This document shows positions 1 through 8,172 of a stretch of DNA of 64,000 nucleotides, piece by piece (position 1 is the stretch's first letter; every line of letters begins with the position of its first letter). The stretch is from Halomonas halophila (GTDB lineage Bacteria; Pseudomonadota; Gammaproteobacteria; Pseudomonadales; Halomonadaceae), in the NCBI RefSeq assembly GCF_030406665.1, contig NZ_CP129121.1, forward strand, positions 62,001 through 126,000, given 5' to 3'. Both the position numbers and the translations under genes were made by a program. A model generated the notes under the pieces. It saw only the letters and a program-made list of their open reading frames with translations. It did not search any database and was not told the DNA's origin.

Positions 1-280
1 GGCCGCCGACCACGCTGGCCAGCACGATGGAGAGCGCCGCGGTGGGCCCCGAGACCATGTGCCAGGAGCTGCCGAACAGCGCGGCGACGGTGGCGGCGAC
101 GATGGCGGTATAGAGGCCGACCTCCGGTGGCAGGCCGGCGATGAAGGCGTAGGCGACGCCCTGTGGCAGCACCAGGATGGCGCCGGTGAGCCCGGCCATC
201 AGGTCGGCGGAGAGCATCTTGCGGTCGAGGTCCCGGCCCCAGCTCAGGAACGGCAGGTAACGCGAGAGTCGGGACGCCAT
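1..280 (-). CDS. SulP family anion permease, N-terminal fragment (runs off left edge)
   Basis: Only the first 93 residues are in the window; the gene continues past position 1. The start ATG reads from 280 on the minus strand. The visible protein begins MASRLSRYLPFLSW and then shows the SulP N-terminal pattern: a D-x-x-AG-L-T block, then hydrophobic helices containing LPQGVAYAFIAGLPPEVGLY and a GSSWHMVSGPTAALSIV stretch. SulP/SLC26 proteins are inner-membrane carriers of sulfate, bicarbonate or related anions; the substrate cannot be told from this part. It is transcribed divergently from the LysR regulator at 526, with a 245-bp spacer that contains inverted repeats. The family call is firm, the substrate is open. 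Confidence 0.85.
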   Translation of the reverse strand, partial: MASRLSRYLPFLSWGRDLDRKMLSADLMAGLTGAILVLPQGVAYAFIAGLPPEVGLYTAIVAATVAALFGSSWHMVSGPTAALSIVLASVVGG

Positions 281-361
281 GGGGGAACCTCGAGTGGTGG
301 TGCATGAGAGGCACTAGCCTAGGCAATGCCAAAAAGTGCCTGTGCTCGGCTATACGGCGTT

Positions 362-421
362 AAATATCCGCTCAAAATGCTCATTTACCCCTACGTAAAC
401 TCCGCTTTCTCGCTGATATTT
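362..421. repeat. Long imperfect inverted repeat in the intergenic region
   Basis: The outer arms AAATATC (362-368) and GATATTT (415-421) are exact complements. The inner arms ATTTAC and GTAAA flank a CCCTAC loop at 389-394. About 17 of 27 arm positions pair. It lies between the divergent permease and LysR genes, so it could be a REP-like dispersed element or a regulatory hairpin. Confidence 0.4.
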
Positions 422-443
422 GCCTTGTCTAGCCTTCGCTCGT

Positions 444-475
444 CGACTTTTCGGACATAGCCTATGGAAAAGTCG
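444..475. repeat. Inverted repeat CGACTTTTC...GAAAAGTCG
   Basis: Nine-base exact arms (444-452 and 467-475) enclose a loop that is itself palindromic (CATAGcCTATG). A similar GAAAAGT/ACTTTTC hairpin occurs at 16390-16419. It lies about 50 bp upstream of the LysR start, so it may be an operator or a dispersed palindrome. Confidence 0.4.
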
Positions 476-525
476 TTATCCTGAAAAACAAAATTTTTTG
501 GCCTTCATGAACGGAAAAACCGAAG

Positions 526-1371
526 GTGGTCGCCCTGGATACTCAACTGCTGCAAACCTTCCTCGAGGTGAGTCGGCTGCGCAACTTCGGCCGCGCCGCC
601 GAGAGCCTCAGCGTCTCGCCCTCCACGGTCAGCGCGCGCATCCGCCAGCTCGAGGCGCACATGGGCCTGGCGCTGTTCAGCCGCGGCCATCATCGCATCG
701 GCCTGACCCCCGCCGGGGAGCGCATGGAGCGCCACGCGCGCTTCCTGCTCGACGCCTGGGAGCGGGCCTATGAGGACACCGCGCTCAGCGAGCGCCACCA
801 GCGGCGGCTGGTGGTGGCCGGCGTCGCCAGCCTGTGGGACATCTTCCTCCAAGAGTGGCTCACCGACATCTATCGTGCCTACCCGGCGCTCGGCATCCGC
901 GCCGAGGAGAGCACGCCGCTGCGGGTGGTGGAGAAGCTCGAGCAGAACATGATCGACGTCGGCTTCCTCTACGATACCCCGCGCATCCGCGAGGTGGGCG
1001 TCGAGGAGGTGGCGACCCTTCCGCTGGTGATGGTGTCGAGCCGCTCCGGCCAGCGCGCCGAGCAGGCGGTGGGCGACGGCTACATCCGGGTCGAGTGGGG
1101 CACCGCCTTCGCCAGCGTTCACGAGGGCCACTTCCCCCAGCGGCTGCTGGCGCGGGGCCGGGTCAACAGCGGGCGCATCGCCCTGAACCTGCTGCTGACG
1201 TGCGGCGGGGCCGCCTACCTGCCGCGGGACATAGTGGCGCCCCACTGCCGGGAGGAGCGCCTGTTCCCGGTCGAGGACGCGCCGCCGATCGAGCTCAAGG
1301 CCTACGTGGCCTATCGCTTCCACGGCGAGCATCGTGAGCTGATCCGGGAACTGCTCGGCAAACTGGGGTGA
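526..1371 (+). CDS. LysR family transcriptional regulator, HdfR-like
   Basis: A 281-residue LysR-type regulator starting at GTG 526 with a short purine-rich stretch just upstream. The N-terminal winged helix-turn-helix (about residues 6-64) reads LDTQLLQTFLEVSRLRNFGR and AESLSVSPSTVSARIRQLE. This closely resembles E. coli HdfR, the H-NS-dependent repressor of flhDC (family knowledge), including the later ASLWDIFLQEWL segment. The rest is the periplasmic-binding-protein-like co-inducer domain. It faces the SulP permease gene, so it may control that gene or itself. Control of motility is possible because flhDC is in this window, but that is only an analogy. No ATG is available in frame near the start of the conserved region. 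Confidence 0.85.
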   Translation: MVALDTQLLQTFLEVSRLRNFGRAAESLSVSPSTVSARIRQLEAHMGLALFSRGHHRIGLTPAGERMERHARFLLDAWERAYEDTALSERHQRRLVVAGVASLWDIFLQEWLTDIYRAYPALGIRAEESTPLRVVEKLEQNMIDVGFLYDTPRIREVGVEEVATLPLVMVSSRSGQRAEQAVGDGYIRVEWGTAFASVHEGHFPQRLLARGRVNSGRIALNLLLTCGGAAYLPRDIVAPHCREERLFPVEDAPPIELKAYVAYRFHGEHRELIRELLGKLG

Positions 1372-1427
1372 GGCACTTGGCGTTACGTTGGCAAGGGGGT
1401 ATACGAGGAAGGGTAATGAGGGGCATG

Positions 1428-1449
1428 GCCGCCCCCTGGCAGGGGCGGC
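1428..1449. terminator. Hairpin between convergent genes
   Basis: GCCGCCCC (1428-1435) pairs with GGGGCGGC (1442-1449) between the LysR gene (plus) and the TonB receptor gene (minus). There is no U tract, so it is a weak candidate for a shared terminator. Confidence 0.35.
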
Positions 1450-1457
1450 GGCGGGTC

Positions 1458-3767
1458 TCAGAACGAGGTGCGCAGGGTCAGGGTCGCGCTGCGAGGGCTG
1501 CCGTAGATGGCGCCGGCATAGAAGCCGTAGCGGTCGTAGTAGTGCTGGTCGAACAGGTTGTCGACGTTGAGGCTCAGGCGGGTGTCGTCGGTGATGTCGT
1601 AGCGGGCCATGGCGTTCCAGATCGCATAGCCCGGCCACTTGACCGCGGTGGAGCCGGTGCTGACGCCATGGCTGGGCTGCCCCGCCGGGCTCGAGACGGC
1701 ATCGATATGGCTCTGGGCGTAGACGCCGCCGCCGAAGGTCCAGCGGTTGAGCCGGCCGCCGGGTTCATAGGTCGTCGACAGCTTGAACAGGTGCGAGGGA
1801 TCGCTGCGCCCGTCGCTATCCACCCGGCGAAAGTGCAGATAGGTGTAGCCGCCGTAGACGTTCCAGTTCGGCGTGATGGCACCGGCCACTTCCAGGTCGA
1901 CCCCCTCCGTCTCGTTGCCGGTGCCGGATTTGTAGGCCTGGGCCCCATCGGGCGTGAGGTTGCCGCCATCCATCACCGCCAGGTGTTCCTGGCGGGTGCG
2001 GAAGAGCGCGGCGGAGGCGTTCAGCTGACCGTCGAACCACTCTCCCTTGATGCCGGCTTCGTAGCTGTCGCCCTCGACGGGGTCGACGGTGGCCCCGCCG
2101 GTGTCGCGCTGGCTCTGCGGCGTGAAGATGTTGGTGTAGCTGGCGTAGAGCGAGTAGCGGTCCGACAGGTCGTAGATCGCCCCGGCGTAGGGCGTGAAGA
2201 CGTCGTGTTCGTGACGGCTCGTGGTAGCGCCGTCATAGGCGTCGGTGTCGGTCTCGTAGTCGCTGACGCGCCCGCCGAGGATGATCGACAGCGGCTCGGT
2301 GACCTCGAGTCGCGTCGCGGCATAGAACCCGCGCAGCCGGGTCTCGGTAGTCTTGACCCGCCCGGTGCGGGAGGCATCCAGGCGGATGTCGTCGTCGACG
2401 CCGTGACGCCAGTCGGAGATCGCCAGGCCGTTGGTGGCGCGGAACATGCAGTAGGAGGAGTACTCGGAGGCCGTGCCGCTGGACATCGTGCATTCCTGCT
2501 CCGGGGTGCGCTCGCGCGTGCGGCTCTCGCTGGCGCCGAGCATCAGGTCGTGCCGCCGCCCGAACAGGTCATACGCGCCGCTCAGGTCGACCCCGACCGA
2601 GCGCTGTCGCGTCTCGTTCCTCTCGCGCAGGGCGTTGAGGATCGCCCCGCCGCCGTCCTGATCCCAGTAGCCGATGAAGCCGCCTGAGGGGCCGCGGTTG
2701 ACCTTGGCCAGGGCGAGATTGTTGAGAGCGTCGGTGTCGCTCTGGGCCGCGTGAACGTCGAGGGTCCAGTCGTCGTTGAAGGCATGGTTCAGCGAGGCGA
2801 AGACCGTGTTGGTCCTGGACTCGGCATGGCTCCAGTCCGGTGCCAGGTTGGTGCTGCGCGAGAGGTGCGTCCTGCTGCCGTCGGCGAACCAGATGGGCAC
2901 GTTGGCGCCCCAGCCCGCGCCGTCGGTCTTGCGATACTCGTATTGGTAGCCGAGGCCGAGGGTGGTGTCGTCGGTCGCATCGAAGGCGAGATTGGCCAGC
3001 GCCGCACGACGGCGCTCGGACTCGTTGTCGCGAAAGGTGTCCCCCTCCTGCTGGGTCACCACGACGCGCGAGCGAACGCGGCCATCCTCGGTCAGCGGCA
3101 CATTGAGGTCCGCCCCGACCCGCGACCGGTCCCAGCGTCCGTAGGCGCCGTAGACGCTGCCGCCGAACTCCCGTTCCGGGCGCTTGCGGATCAGGTTGAC
3201 CGTTGCCGAGGGATCCCCCGTGCCGCCCAGCAGCCCGTTGGCGCCGCGCACGATGTCGATGCGCTCGTAGAGGTCCATGTTCAGGGCGTTGCCGCCGCCG
3301 CCGAATCCGGAATCGCCGGAGAACTGCAGCCCGTCGACCTTCCAGTTGCCGATGTCGTAGCCGCGCGCCCGGAACGACGTGCGCACGCCGACTTCGGCCT
3401 TGCTTGCCGTGATGCCCGGCGTGAGCTCCAGGGCATCCTCGATATCCACGGCCTCACGGTCGTCAAGCTGCTGCCGGGTGATGCTGGTGACCGACTGCGG
3501 CGTTTCCCGAGGCGAGAGCGCAAGGCCGGTGGCGCTGTTCGTCTCGGGGATCGTGTAGCTCCGCTCGGGTGCCGCCTGGCGTCCGGCCTCGACCGTCATG
3601 GGAGACAGCTGGACGGGCGATTCGTCGTGGTTGGCATCGGTTGGTGTCTGGGCCACGACCGCCGTGCTGAGCATGCAGCCGCCGAAGGTGGCGGCAAGGG
3701 CACCGGTGAGCGGCTTTGCTGGTGTCCTGGCGGCGTTTCCGGTGGCCTGCGAGGCGCGATGTTTCAT
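1458..3767 (-). CDS. TonB-dependent siderophore receptor
   Basis: A 769-residue outer-membrane receptor of the FhuE/FoxA/FpvA type, of normal length for the family. It opens with a signal peptide (positively charged start, hydrophobic core, cleavage near VVAQ at about residues 36-40). The plug domain follows: PETNSATGLALSPRETPQSVTSITRQQLDD is in the usual place for siderophore receptors, followed by ERIDIVRGANGLLGGTGDPSATVNL and RKRPE. A 22-strand beta-barrel is expected after that; the protein ends LRTSF, with the terminal Phe typical of barrel proteins. It would import a ferric siderophore using TonB energy. The upstream region has a Fur-like AT-rich box, so iron repression is likely. The exact siderophore cannot be read from the sequence. 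Confidence 0.93.
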   Translation of the reverse strand: MKHRASQATGNAARTPAKPLTGALAATFGGCMLSTAVVAQTPTDANHDESPVQLSPMTVEAGRQAAPERSYTIPETNSATGLALSPRETPQSVTSITRQQLDDREAVDIEDALELTPGITASKAEVGVRTSFRARGYDIGNWKVDGLQFSGDSGFGGGGNALNMDLYERIDIVRGANGLLGGTGDPSATVNLIRKRPEREFGGSVYGAYGRWDRSRVGADLNVPLTEDGRVRSRVVVTQQEGDTFRDNESERRRAALANLAFDATDDTTLGLGYQYEYRKTDGAGWGANVPIWFADGSRTHLSRSTNLAPDWSHAESRTNTVFASLNHAFNDDWTLDVHAAQSDTDALNNLALAKVNRGPSGGFIGYWDQDGGGAILNALRERNETRQRSVGVDLSGAYDLFGRRHDLMLGASESRTRERTPEQECTMSSGTASEYSSYCMFRATNGLAISDWRHGVDDDIRLDASRTGRVKTTETRLRGFYAATRLEVTEPLSIILGGRVSDYETDTDAYDGATTSRHEHDVFTPYAGAIYDLSDRYSLYASYTNIFTPQSQRDTGGATVDPVEGDSYEAGIKGEWFDGQLNASAALFRTRQEHLAVMDGGNLTPDGAQAYKSGTGNETEGVDLEVAGAITPNWNVYGGYTYLHFRRVDSDGRSDPSHLFKLSTTYEPGGRLNRWTFGGGVYAQSHIDAVSSPAGQPSHGVSTGSTAVKWPGYAIWNAMARYDITDDTRLSLNVDNLFDQHYYDRYGFYAGAIYGSPRSATLTLRTSF

Positions 3768-3782
3768 GAACGATCCTGTTCG

Positions 3783-3801
3783 AAATAATAATGATTAGCG
3801 T
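3783..3801. promoter_or_regulatory. Candidate Fur box upstream of the siderophore receptor
   Basis: The AT-rich stretch ATAATAATGATTAG lies just upstream of the receptor start codon and matches about 11 of 19 positions of the E. coli Fur box (GATAATGATAATCATTATC), in otherwise GC-rich DNA. It sits between the receptor (minus) and the two-component genes (plus), so it could serve both. Confidence 0.5.
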
Positions 3802-3873
3802 TTTACTGAATGAGGACCGACGATTATATTGACGCCTCAGGCGGAGAACCTTTGGCTCTGTGGGGCATATGTA

Positions 3874-4654
3874 ATGGATGGTATTGACGACGCTCCGGCC
3901 TCGGCCTCCCGGGCCGGAGCGCACGATGAAAGCGCCCTCGCGCTGGTGGTGGACGACGACGACGAGATCCGTGAGCTGATCTGCGACTATCTGGCCGGCA
4001 TGGGATACCGCACCCGGGGAGCGGCCAATGGCCGCGAGATGTGGTCTCGTCTGGACGAGGGCGTGGACCTGGTGATCCTGGATCTCATGCTGCCGGGAGA
4101 AGACGGCTTGAGCCTGTGCCGCACGCTGCGCGATCGGCGTGCGCTGCCGGTGATCATGATCAGCGCACGAGGCGCCTGCTCGGAGCGCATCATCGGCCTC
4201 GAGATCGGCGCGGACGACTACCTGGCCAAGCCTTTCGACCCTCGCGAGCTGCTGGCCCGGGTGCGTGCCGTCCTGCGTCGCAGCGCGCCGCGCCAGGACG
4301 CCCGGCCCCCCAGCGTCACCCTCGGTTCCCGACGACGCCGAACGGCGTTTCGCCGGCTGGCGCCTGAACCTCCGGACCCGGCGGCTGCAATCGCCCGAGG
4401 GGCGATCCTTCGAGCTGCCGCGCTCCGATTTCATGGTGCTGCAGGCCCTGAGCGCATCTCCCGACCGGATCGTCAGCCGCAACATGCTGAGCCGGCAGGC
4501 CTTCGGGCGCGACCATCTTCCCGGTGACCGCGCCATCGATGTCTGCATCAGCCGCCTGCGCCGCCTGCTGGAGGATGAGGCCCGCCGCCCCCGCTTCATT
4601 CGCACCGTGCGCAACGAGGGCTACCTGCTCGAACTCTCCGCCGACGCCGGCTGA
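3874..4654 (+). pseudogene. OmpR-family response regulator interrupted by a +1 frameshift
   Basis: The first part (from ATG 3874) encodes a receiver domain: acidic patch VVDDDDE, phospho-acceptor region LVILDLMLPGEDG, a conserved ISARG segment and the lysine in YLAKPFDP. It then reads nonsense after about 4300. The matching winged-helix DNA-binding domain (RRLQSPEGRSFELPRSDFMVL ... FIRTVRNEGYLL) continues in the next frame to the stop at 4654. Removing one C from the C6 run at 4306-4311 would restore a single protein of about 260 residues. The stop overlaps the start of the histidine kinase, as in an intact operon. Either this is a sequencing error in the homopolymer or a real loss of function; an intact gene is my default expectation. 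Confidence 0.8.
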
Positions 4655-6042
4655 TGGGGGCCGCTAACGCCTGGCGCCGGCGGTGGCCCGACTCGCTCTT
4701 CGGCCAGCTATGCGTGATCGTGGTAGTCGGGGGCCTGTCGGCCCAGCTGCTGTTCGGCAGCCTCTGGTATGACGTGCGCTACAGCCAGGTGCTCGAGGAA
4801 CCCGCCCGCCTGGTGATCTTTCGTACCGCGGCCGTCGTGAACCGGCTCGCCGACGGCAAGGCGATCGACGACCTGGCCACCGAGGTCTTCCACCCCCAGC
4901 TCCGTGCGGCGCCGCTTCCCTCACCGCCTCGCCAGGACGATGCCCGTGCGAACGTCGCACGCCTGATGCAGGACGCGCTGCGCCGTGAGACGGGAGAGGC
5001 CTTACCGCTGTCGCTGCTCGACGTGGATATTCGCAACGACCGCGGCGACGCCAGCACCTGGGCCGGCCTGACCGGGCTCTCGCCGGTGGTCGGACACTTC
5101 GACTTCCAGCTGCGTCTCGCCCCGAGGCGGTGGCTGCGCATCCGGGCGGACCAGGCGCAGGGGTGGAACGCCCGGCCCGCCTGGATCGTGCTGGGCGACT
5201 ATGCGTTGCGCGTCTATCTGCTGCGTGCCCTGGCGCTGATCGCGGTGGCGCTGGTCGTGGTACGCGTGAGCACCCGGCCGCTGCGTCGGCTGATACGAGC
5301 CGCCTCGGCGCTGGGGCGGGATATCGAGCGGCCGCCTCTGCCGGTCGAGGGGCCGAGAGAAATGCGCCAGGCCGCTGAGGCGTTCAATGCCATGCAGCAA
5401 CGGCTGATCGACCTGATCCGGGAGCGCACCGAGCTGCTGGCCGCCGTCTCCCACGACCTGCGCACCCCGCTGACCCGCATGCGGCTCCGGGTGGAGGGCA
5501 TCGGGGAGGATGCGCTCAGGGAAAAACTGGTCGGCAACATCGTTCAGATGGAGACGCTGATCGCGGCGCTGCTGGATTCGGTCGGCGACGGCGCGGGGCC
5601 GGAGGAGTCGTCCGCCTTCGACCTGGCCGGGCTGGTGCGAGAGGTGGTGGACGACTTCGTCGAGACGGGCAGCGATATTCGCTGGGACGGGGCCGCCGAG
5701 GCGTTCGTCTCGGGTCAGTCCGCGAGCATTCGGCGGGTGCTGCACAACCTGATCGAGAATGCCCTGCGCTATGCGGGCAGCACCAGGCTCACGCTGCGCC
5801 TGGCCGGGCGCTGGGTCGAGCTGACGATCGAGGACGACGGCCCCGGCATCGAGATGCAGCGGCTCGCCGACATCATGCAGCCCCGTGTGCGCGGCGACGC
5901 CGAGGCGGGCGGCGCTCTCGGCTACGGCCTGGGGCTCAGCATCGCGCGGAGCATCGTGATGGCGCACCGCGGCCGGCTGAGGCTCGAGAATCGCACCGGC
6001 GGCGGGCTGAGGGTCGTGATGGCGTTGCCGGCGATGGCGTGA
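4654..6042 (+). CDS. Sensor histidine kinase, EnvZ-like
   Basis: A 462-residue inner-membrane kinase translationally coupled to the response regulator (ATG overlaps its TGA). A first membrane helix near residues 15-35 and a second near residues 188-210 enclose a periplasmic sensor region of about 150 residues. After this come a HAMP segment, the dimerisation/phosphoacceptor box AAVSHDLRTPLTRMRLR (His near residue 267), the N box VLHNLIENALRYAG, the G1 box EDDGPGIE and the G2 region GYGLGLSIARSIV. It would phosphorylate the neighbouring OmpR-type regulator. Because it is divergent from the siderophore receptor, iron or envelope sensing is a guess. Confidence 0.9.
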   Translation: MGAANAWRRRWPDSLFGQLCVIVVVGGLSAQLLFGSLWYDVRYSQVLEEPARLVIFRTAAVVNRLADGKAIDDLATEVFHPQLRAAPLPSPPRQDDARANVARLMQDALRRETGEALPLSLLDVDIRNDRGDASTWAGLTGLSPVVGHFDFQLRLAPRRWLRIRADQAQGWNARPAWIVLGDYALRVYLLRALALIAVALVVVRVSTRPLRRLIRAASALGRDIERPPLPVEGPREMRQAAEAFNAMQQRLIDLIRERTELLAAVSHDLRTPLTRMRLRVEGIGEDALREKLVGNIVQMETLIAALLDSVGDGAGPEESSAFDLAGLVREVVDDFVETGSDIRWDGAAEAFVSGQSASIRRVLHNLIENALRYAGSTRLTLRLAGRWVELTIEDDGPGIEMQRLADIMQPRVRGDAEAGGALGYGLGLSIARSIVMAHRGRLRLENRTGGGLRVVMALPAMA

Positions 6043-6050
6043 CGATAATC

Positions 6051-6083
6051 GCCGGCGCACCCCCGGGAGGGGCGGGCGCCGGC
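6051..6083. terminator. Hairpin between convergent kinase and MFS genes
   Basis: GCCGGCGC (6051-6058) pairs with GCGCCGGC (6076-6083) in the short gap between two converging genes. No U tract is seen; it may act as a two-way terminator. Confidence 0.4.
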
Positions 6084-6088
6084 CGATA

Positions 6089-7339
6089 TCACTCGGCGCT
6101 GCCGGAGGCGGCGGCGCGAAGGTCGCCCTCGGGCTCGGGGGCGGCGAGGTTGCCGGCGAGCCGGCAGAGCGCGATGGCCGCCAGGCCGCACAGGGCCAGC
6201 ACCAGGGGCATGACGTGGGGCCCCTGCACGACCAGGCTGGCCAGGTAGCCCACCGCGGCGGCGACCAGGTAATGCAGGGTGCCCATCAGGGCCGATGCCA
6301 CGCCGGCCCTGGCACCGCCGGCATTCATGGTCAGCGCCGTCAGGTTGCCGAACACCAGGCCGAATGCGCCGATCGCCACGCCCAGCAGGGTGCCATAGAC
6401 CGCGAGGGTGTCCATGTCCGTCATCACGGCCAGGAACAGCAGCGCACCGGCCAGGGCATGCAGGCCGAGCCCGATGAAGGTGACGCGTGCGGGCGTCATG
6501 CCGCCGGCGGCCAGCTTGTTGGCCAGGGTGCCGCCGAGGATCAGGCCCACCGAGTTGGCGGCGAACAGGTAGCTGAAACGGGTCGGCGTCATGCCGAAGT
6601 GCTCGGTGAACACGAAGGCGGAAGCGCTGATGTAGGTGAACAGCGAGCCCAGCACGAAGCCGCCGGCCAGCGTATAGGCCATGAAGACCCGGCGGCGCGA
6701 CTGGGCGAGGTAGCCGCGCATCACGCTGCCGGGGTTCAGCGGCGTGCGTCGCTCGGGGGCCAGCGACTCGGGAATGGCCGTCAGGCTCCACAGCAGGCCG
6801 ATGCCGCCGCACGCCGCCAGCACCCAGAAGATGCCGCGCCAGCCGCCGTGCTCGAGCATGAAGCCGCCCATCATCGGCGCCAGCACCGGTGCGACCATCA
6901 TCACCTGCATCAGCAGCGAGAAGATCCTGGCGGAACTCTTCACGTCGCAGAGGTCGGCCACGATCGCGCGCGGTGCCACCAGGCCGGCGGCCGCGCCGAT
7001 GGCCTGGGCGAAACGGGCGACCAGCAGCCACTCGAGGGTCGGCGCCAGCGCCGCCCCCACCGAGCCCGCCACGAAGACCACCAGCCCCACCAGGAGCGGC
7101 ATCCGGCGTCCGAAGCGTTCCAGCAGCGGGCCGTACAGGCACTGGCCCAGCGCCAGTCCGGCGAGGAACACGGACAGCGTCTGCTGGACGCTGCCGGCCG
7201 AGACCCCGAAGTCCTGGCCGATCATCGGCATGCCGGGCAGGTACATGTCGATGGCCATGGCATCGAGGGCCGTCAGCAGGGCGAGCAGCACCACCAGGGC
7301 CATGCCCACGGTGCCTTGGCGGGTCGTCGCGTCAGTCAT
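6089..7339 (-). CDS. Bcr/CflA family drug-efflux MFS transporter
   Basis: A 416-residue, 12-helix major facilitator carrier. The first helix contains LTALDAMAIDMYLPGMPMIGQDF, the signature of the Bcr/CflA drug:proton antiporter group, and LYGPLLERFGRRMPLLVG is the motif A loop between helices 2 and 3. Motif C-like glycines occur in helix 5 (MVAPVLAPMMGGF). Such pumps export bicyclomycin, chloramphenicol or other small molecules, and the substrate is not predictable here. Its start overlaps the end of the upstream TetR gene by 8 bp, so the two form one operon and TetR most likely represses both. Confidence 0.9.
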   Translation of the reverse strand: MTDATTRQGTVGMALVVLLALLTALDAMAIDMYLPGMPMIGQDFGVSAGSVQQTLSVFLAGLALGQCLYGPLLERFGRRMPLLVGLVVFVAGSVGAALAPTLEWLLVARFAQAIGAAAGLVAPRAIVADLCDVKSSARIFSLLMQVMMVAPVLAPMMGGFMLEHGGWRGIFWVLAACGGIGLLWSLTAIPESLAPERRTPLNPGSVMRGYLAQSRRRVFMAYTLAGGFVLGSLFTYISASAFVFTEHFGMTPTRFSYLFAANSVGLILGGTLANKLAAGGMTPARVTFIGLGLHALAGALLFLAVMTDMDTLAVYGTLLGVAIGAFGLVFGNLTALTMNAGGARAGVASALMGTLHYLVAAAVGYLASLVVQGPHVMPLVLALCGLAAIALCRLAGNLAAPEPEGDLRAAASGSAE

Positions 7340-7937
7340 GTCGTTCTCCTTCGTTCAGGCGGTCGATGCTGTCGCGCATCAGGCGTTCCAGGGCATGCAG
7401 GCGCGCTTCGAAGCGCTCCTGGCCGATATAGATCAGGGCCACGTGGAGGCTGTCGACCATGCCCATGAAGGCATGGCCCATGACCTCGGCGTCCCGGTCG
7501 GAGAGCGCCCCGCGGACATGGCGACGCAGCGCTGCCGTGAAGCCGGCCAGCAGCTGCTGCATGTAGCCCTCGTAGCCCTGCTGGAACTCGTGGAAGAGCG
7601 CCTCGGAGGGGATGTAGGACGCCCGCAGCAGGAAGCGGAGGTGCTCGGAGTCGGCGTAGCGCGCCTGCAGGGCCTCGCAGTAGCGCTGCCCCGGCAGCGA
7701 GGGGTCGGGGTGCGCGAAGCATTCGCGGGCGAAGCGCGTCTCGATCTGCAGGGCATCCTCGAAGACCGCGCGAAACAGCGCGTCCTTGTTTTTGACATGC
7801 GAATACAGCGATGCCTTGCGAATCCCGGCATCGGCCGCGATGTGGGACAGCGAAGCCCCTTCATAGCCATGCCGGGCGAACTGCGCGACGGCGGCATTGA
7901 GTACCCGGCGCAGCGCGGGCGTCGTGGCGGATGACAT
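7332..7937 (-). CDS. TetR family transcriptional regulator
   Basis: A 201-residue TetR regulator. The N-terminal helix-turn-helix (residues about 10-55) reads VLNAAVAQFARHGYEGASL, IAADAGIRKASLYSHVKNKDALF, the family signature. The variable C-terminal domain would bind the inducer. It is co-transcribed with the Bcr/CflA pump, and a palindrome of TetR type (TACCG-AA-CGGTA) lies about 90 bp upstream, so autoregulation and control of efflux are likely. Confidence 0.9.
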   Translation of the reverse strand: MSSATTPALRRVLNAAVAQFARHGYEGASLSHIAADAGIRKASLYSHVKNKDALFRAVFEDALQIETRFARECFAHPDPSLPGQRYCEALQARYADSEHLRFLLRASYIPSEALFHEFQQGYEGYMQQLLAGFTAALRRHVRGALSDRDAEVMGHAFMGMVDSLHVALIYIGQERFEARLHALERLMRDSIDRLNEGERHD

Positions 7938-7994
7938 CTCGTTGCTCCAGTGAATCCAGGCCTTGATGACGCTCGCCCGAGGGGGCGTGGCGTC

Positions 7995-8007
7995 GGGGGG
8001 GGGGGGG
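7995..8007. repeat. Run of 13 consecutive G residues
   Basis: A G13 homopolymer lies in the promoter region upstream of the TetR-efflux operon, between the gene start and the predicted operator. Such tracts slip during replication and can change promoter spacing; they are also prone to sequencing error. Confidence 0.9.
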
Positions 8008-8021
8008 CGGCATCCTAACCC

Positions 8022-8050
8022 AAAAAGCTACCGAACGGTAGGTAGCTTTT
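8022..8050. promoter_or_regulatory. TetR-type operator
   Basis: A central palindrome TACCG-AA-CGGTA (8029-8040) is nested in wider repeats AAAAGCTACC (8023-8032) and GGTAGCTTTT (8041-8050). Both forms are typical of TetR-family sites. It lies upstream of the TetR-MFS operon and is its probable operator. Confidence 0.7.
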
Positions 8051-8118
8051 GTGGCGTCAAAAAATGGCCGCCCGGGCCATTCCTCGATCGGCGCCCTGCG
8101 GCGCCTCTCGACAGCTCG

Positions 8119-8159
8119 GCCGGCCCGGCCACGCGCGATGCGATCGTGGCCGGGCCGGC
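8119..8159 (-). terminator. Strong hairpin downstream of the SnoaL-like gene
   Basis: Fifteen exactly paired bases (8119-8133 with 8145-8159) around an 11-base loop, directly after the stop of the minus-strand gene at 8173. It lacks a clear U tract. Confidence 0.5.
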
Positions 8160-8172
8160 GGCGTCATGCGTT

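Noticed and set aside
505..1638. Long antisense reading frame opposite the LysR gene (377 residues)
   Set aside because: Composition is Arg/His/Ala-rich without family motifs; it is a GC-bias shadow of the LysR and receptor genes.
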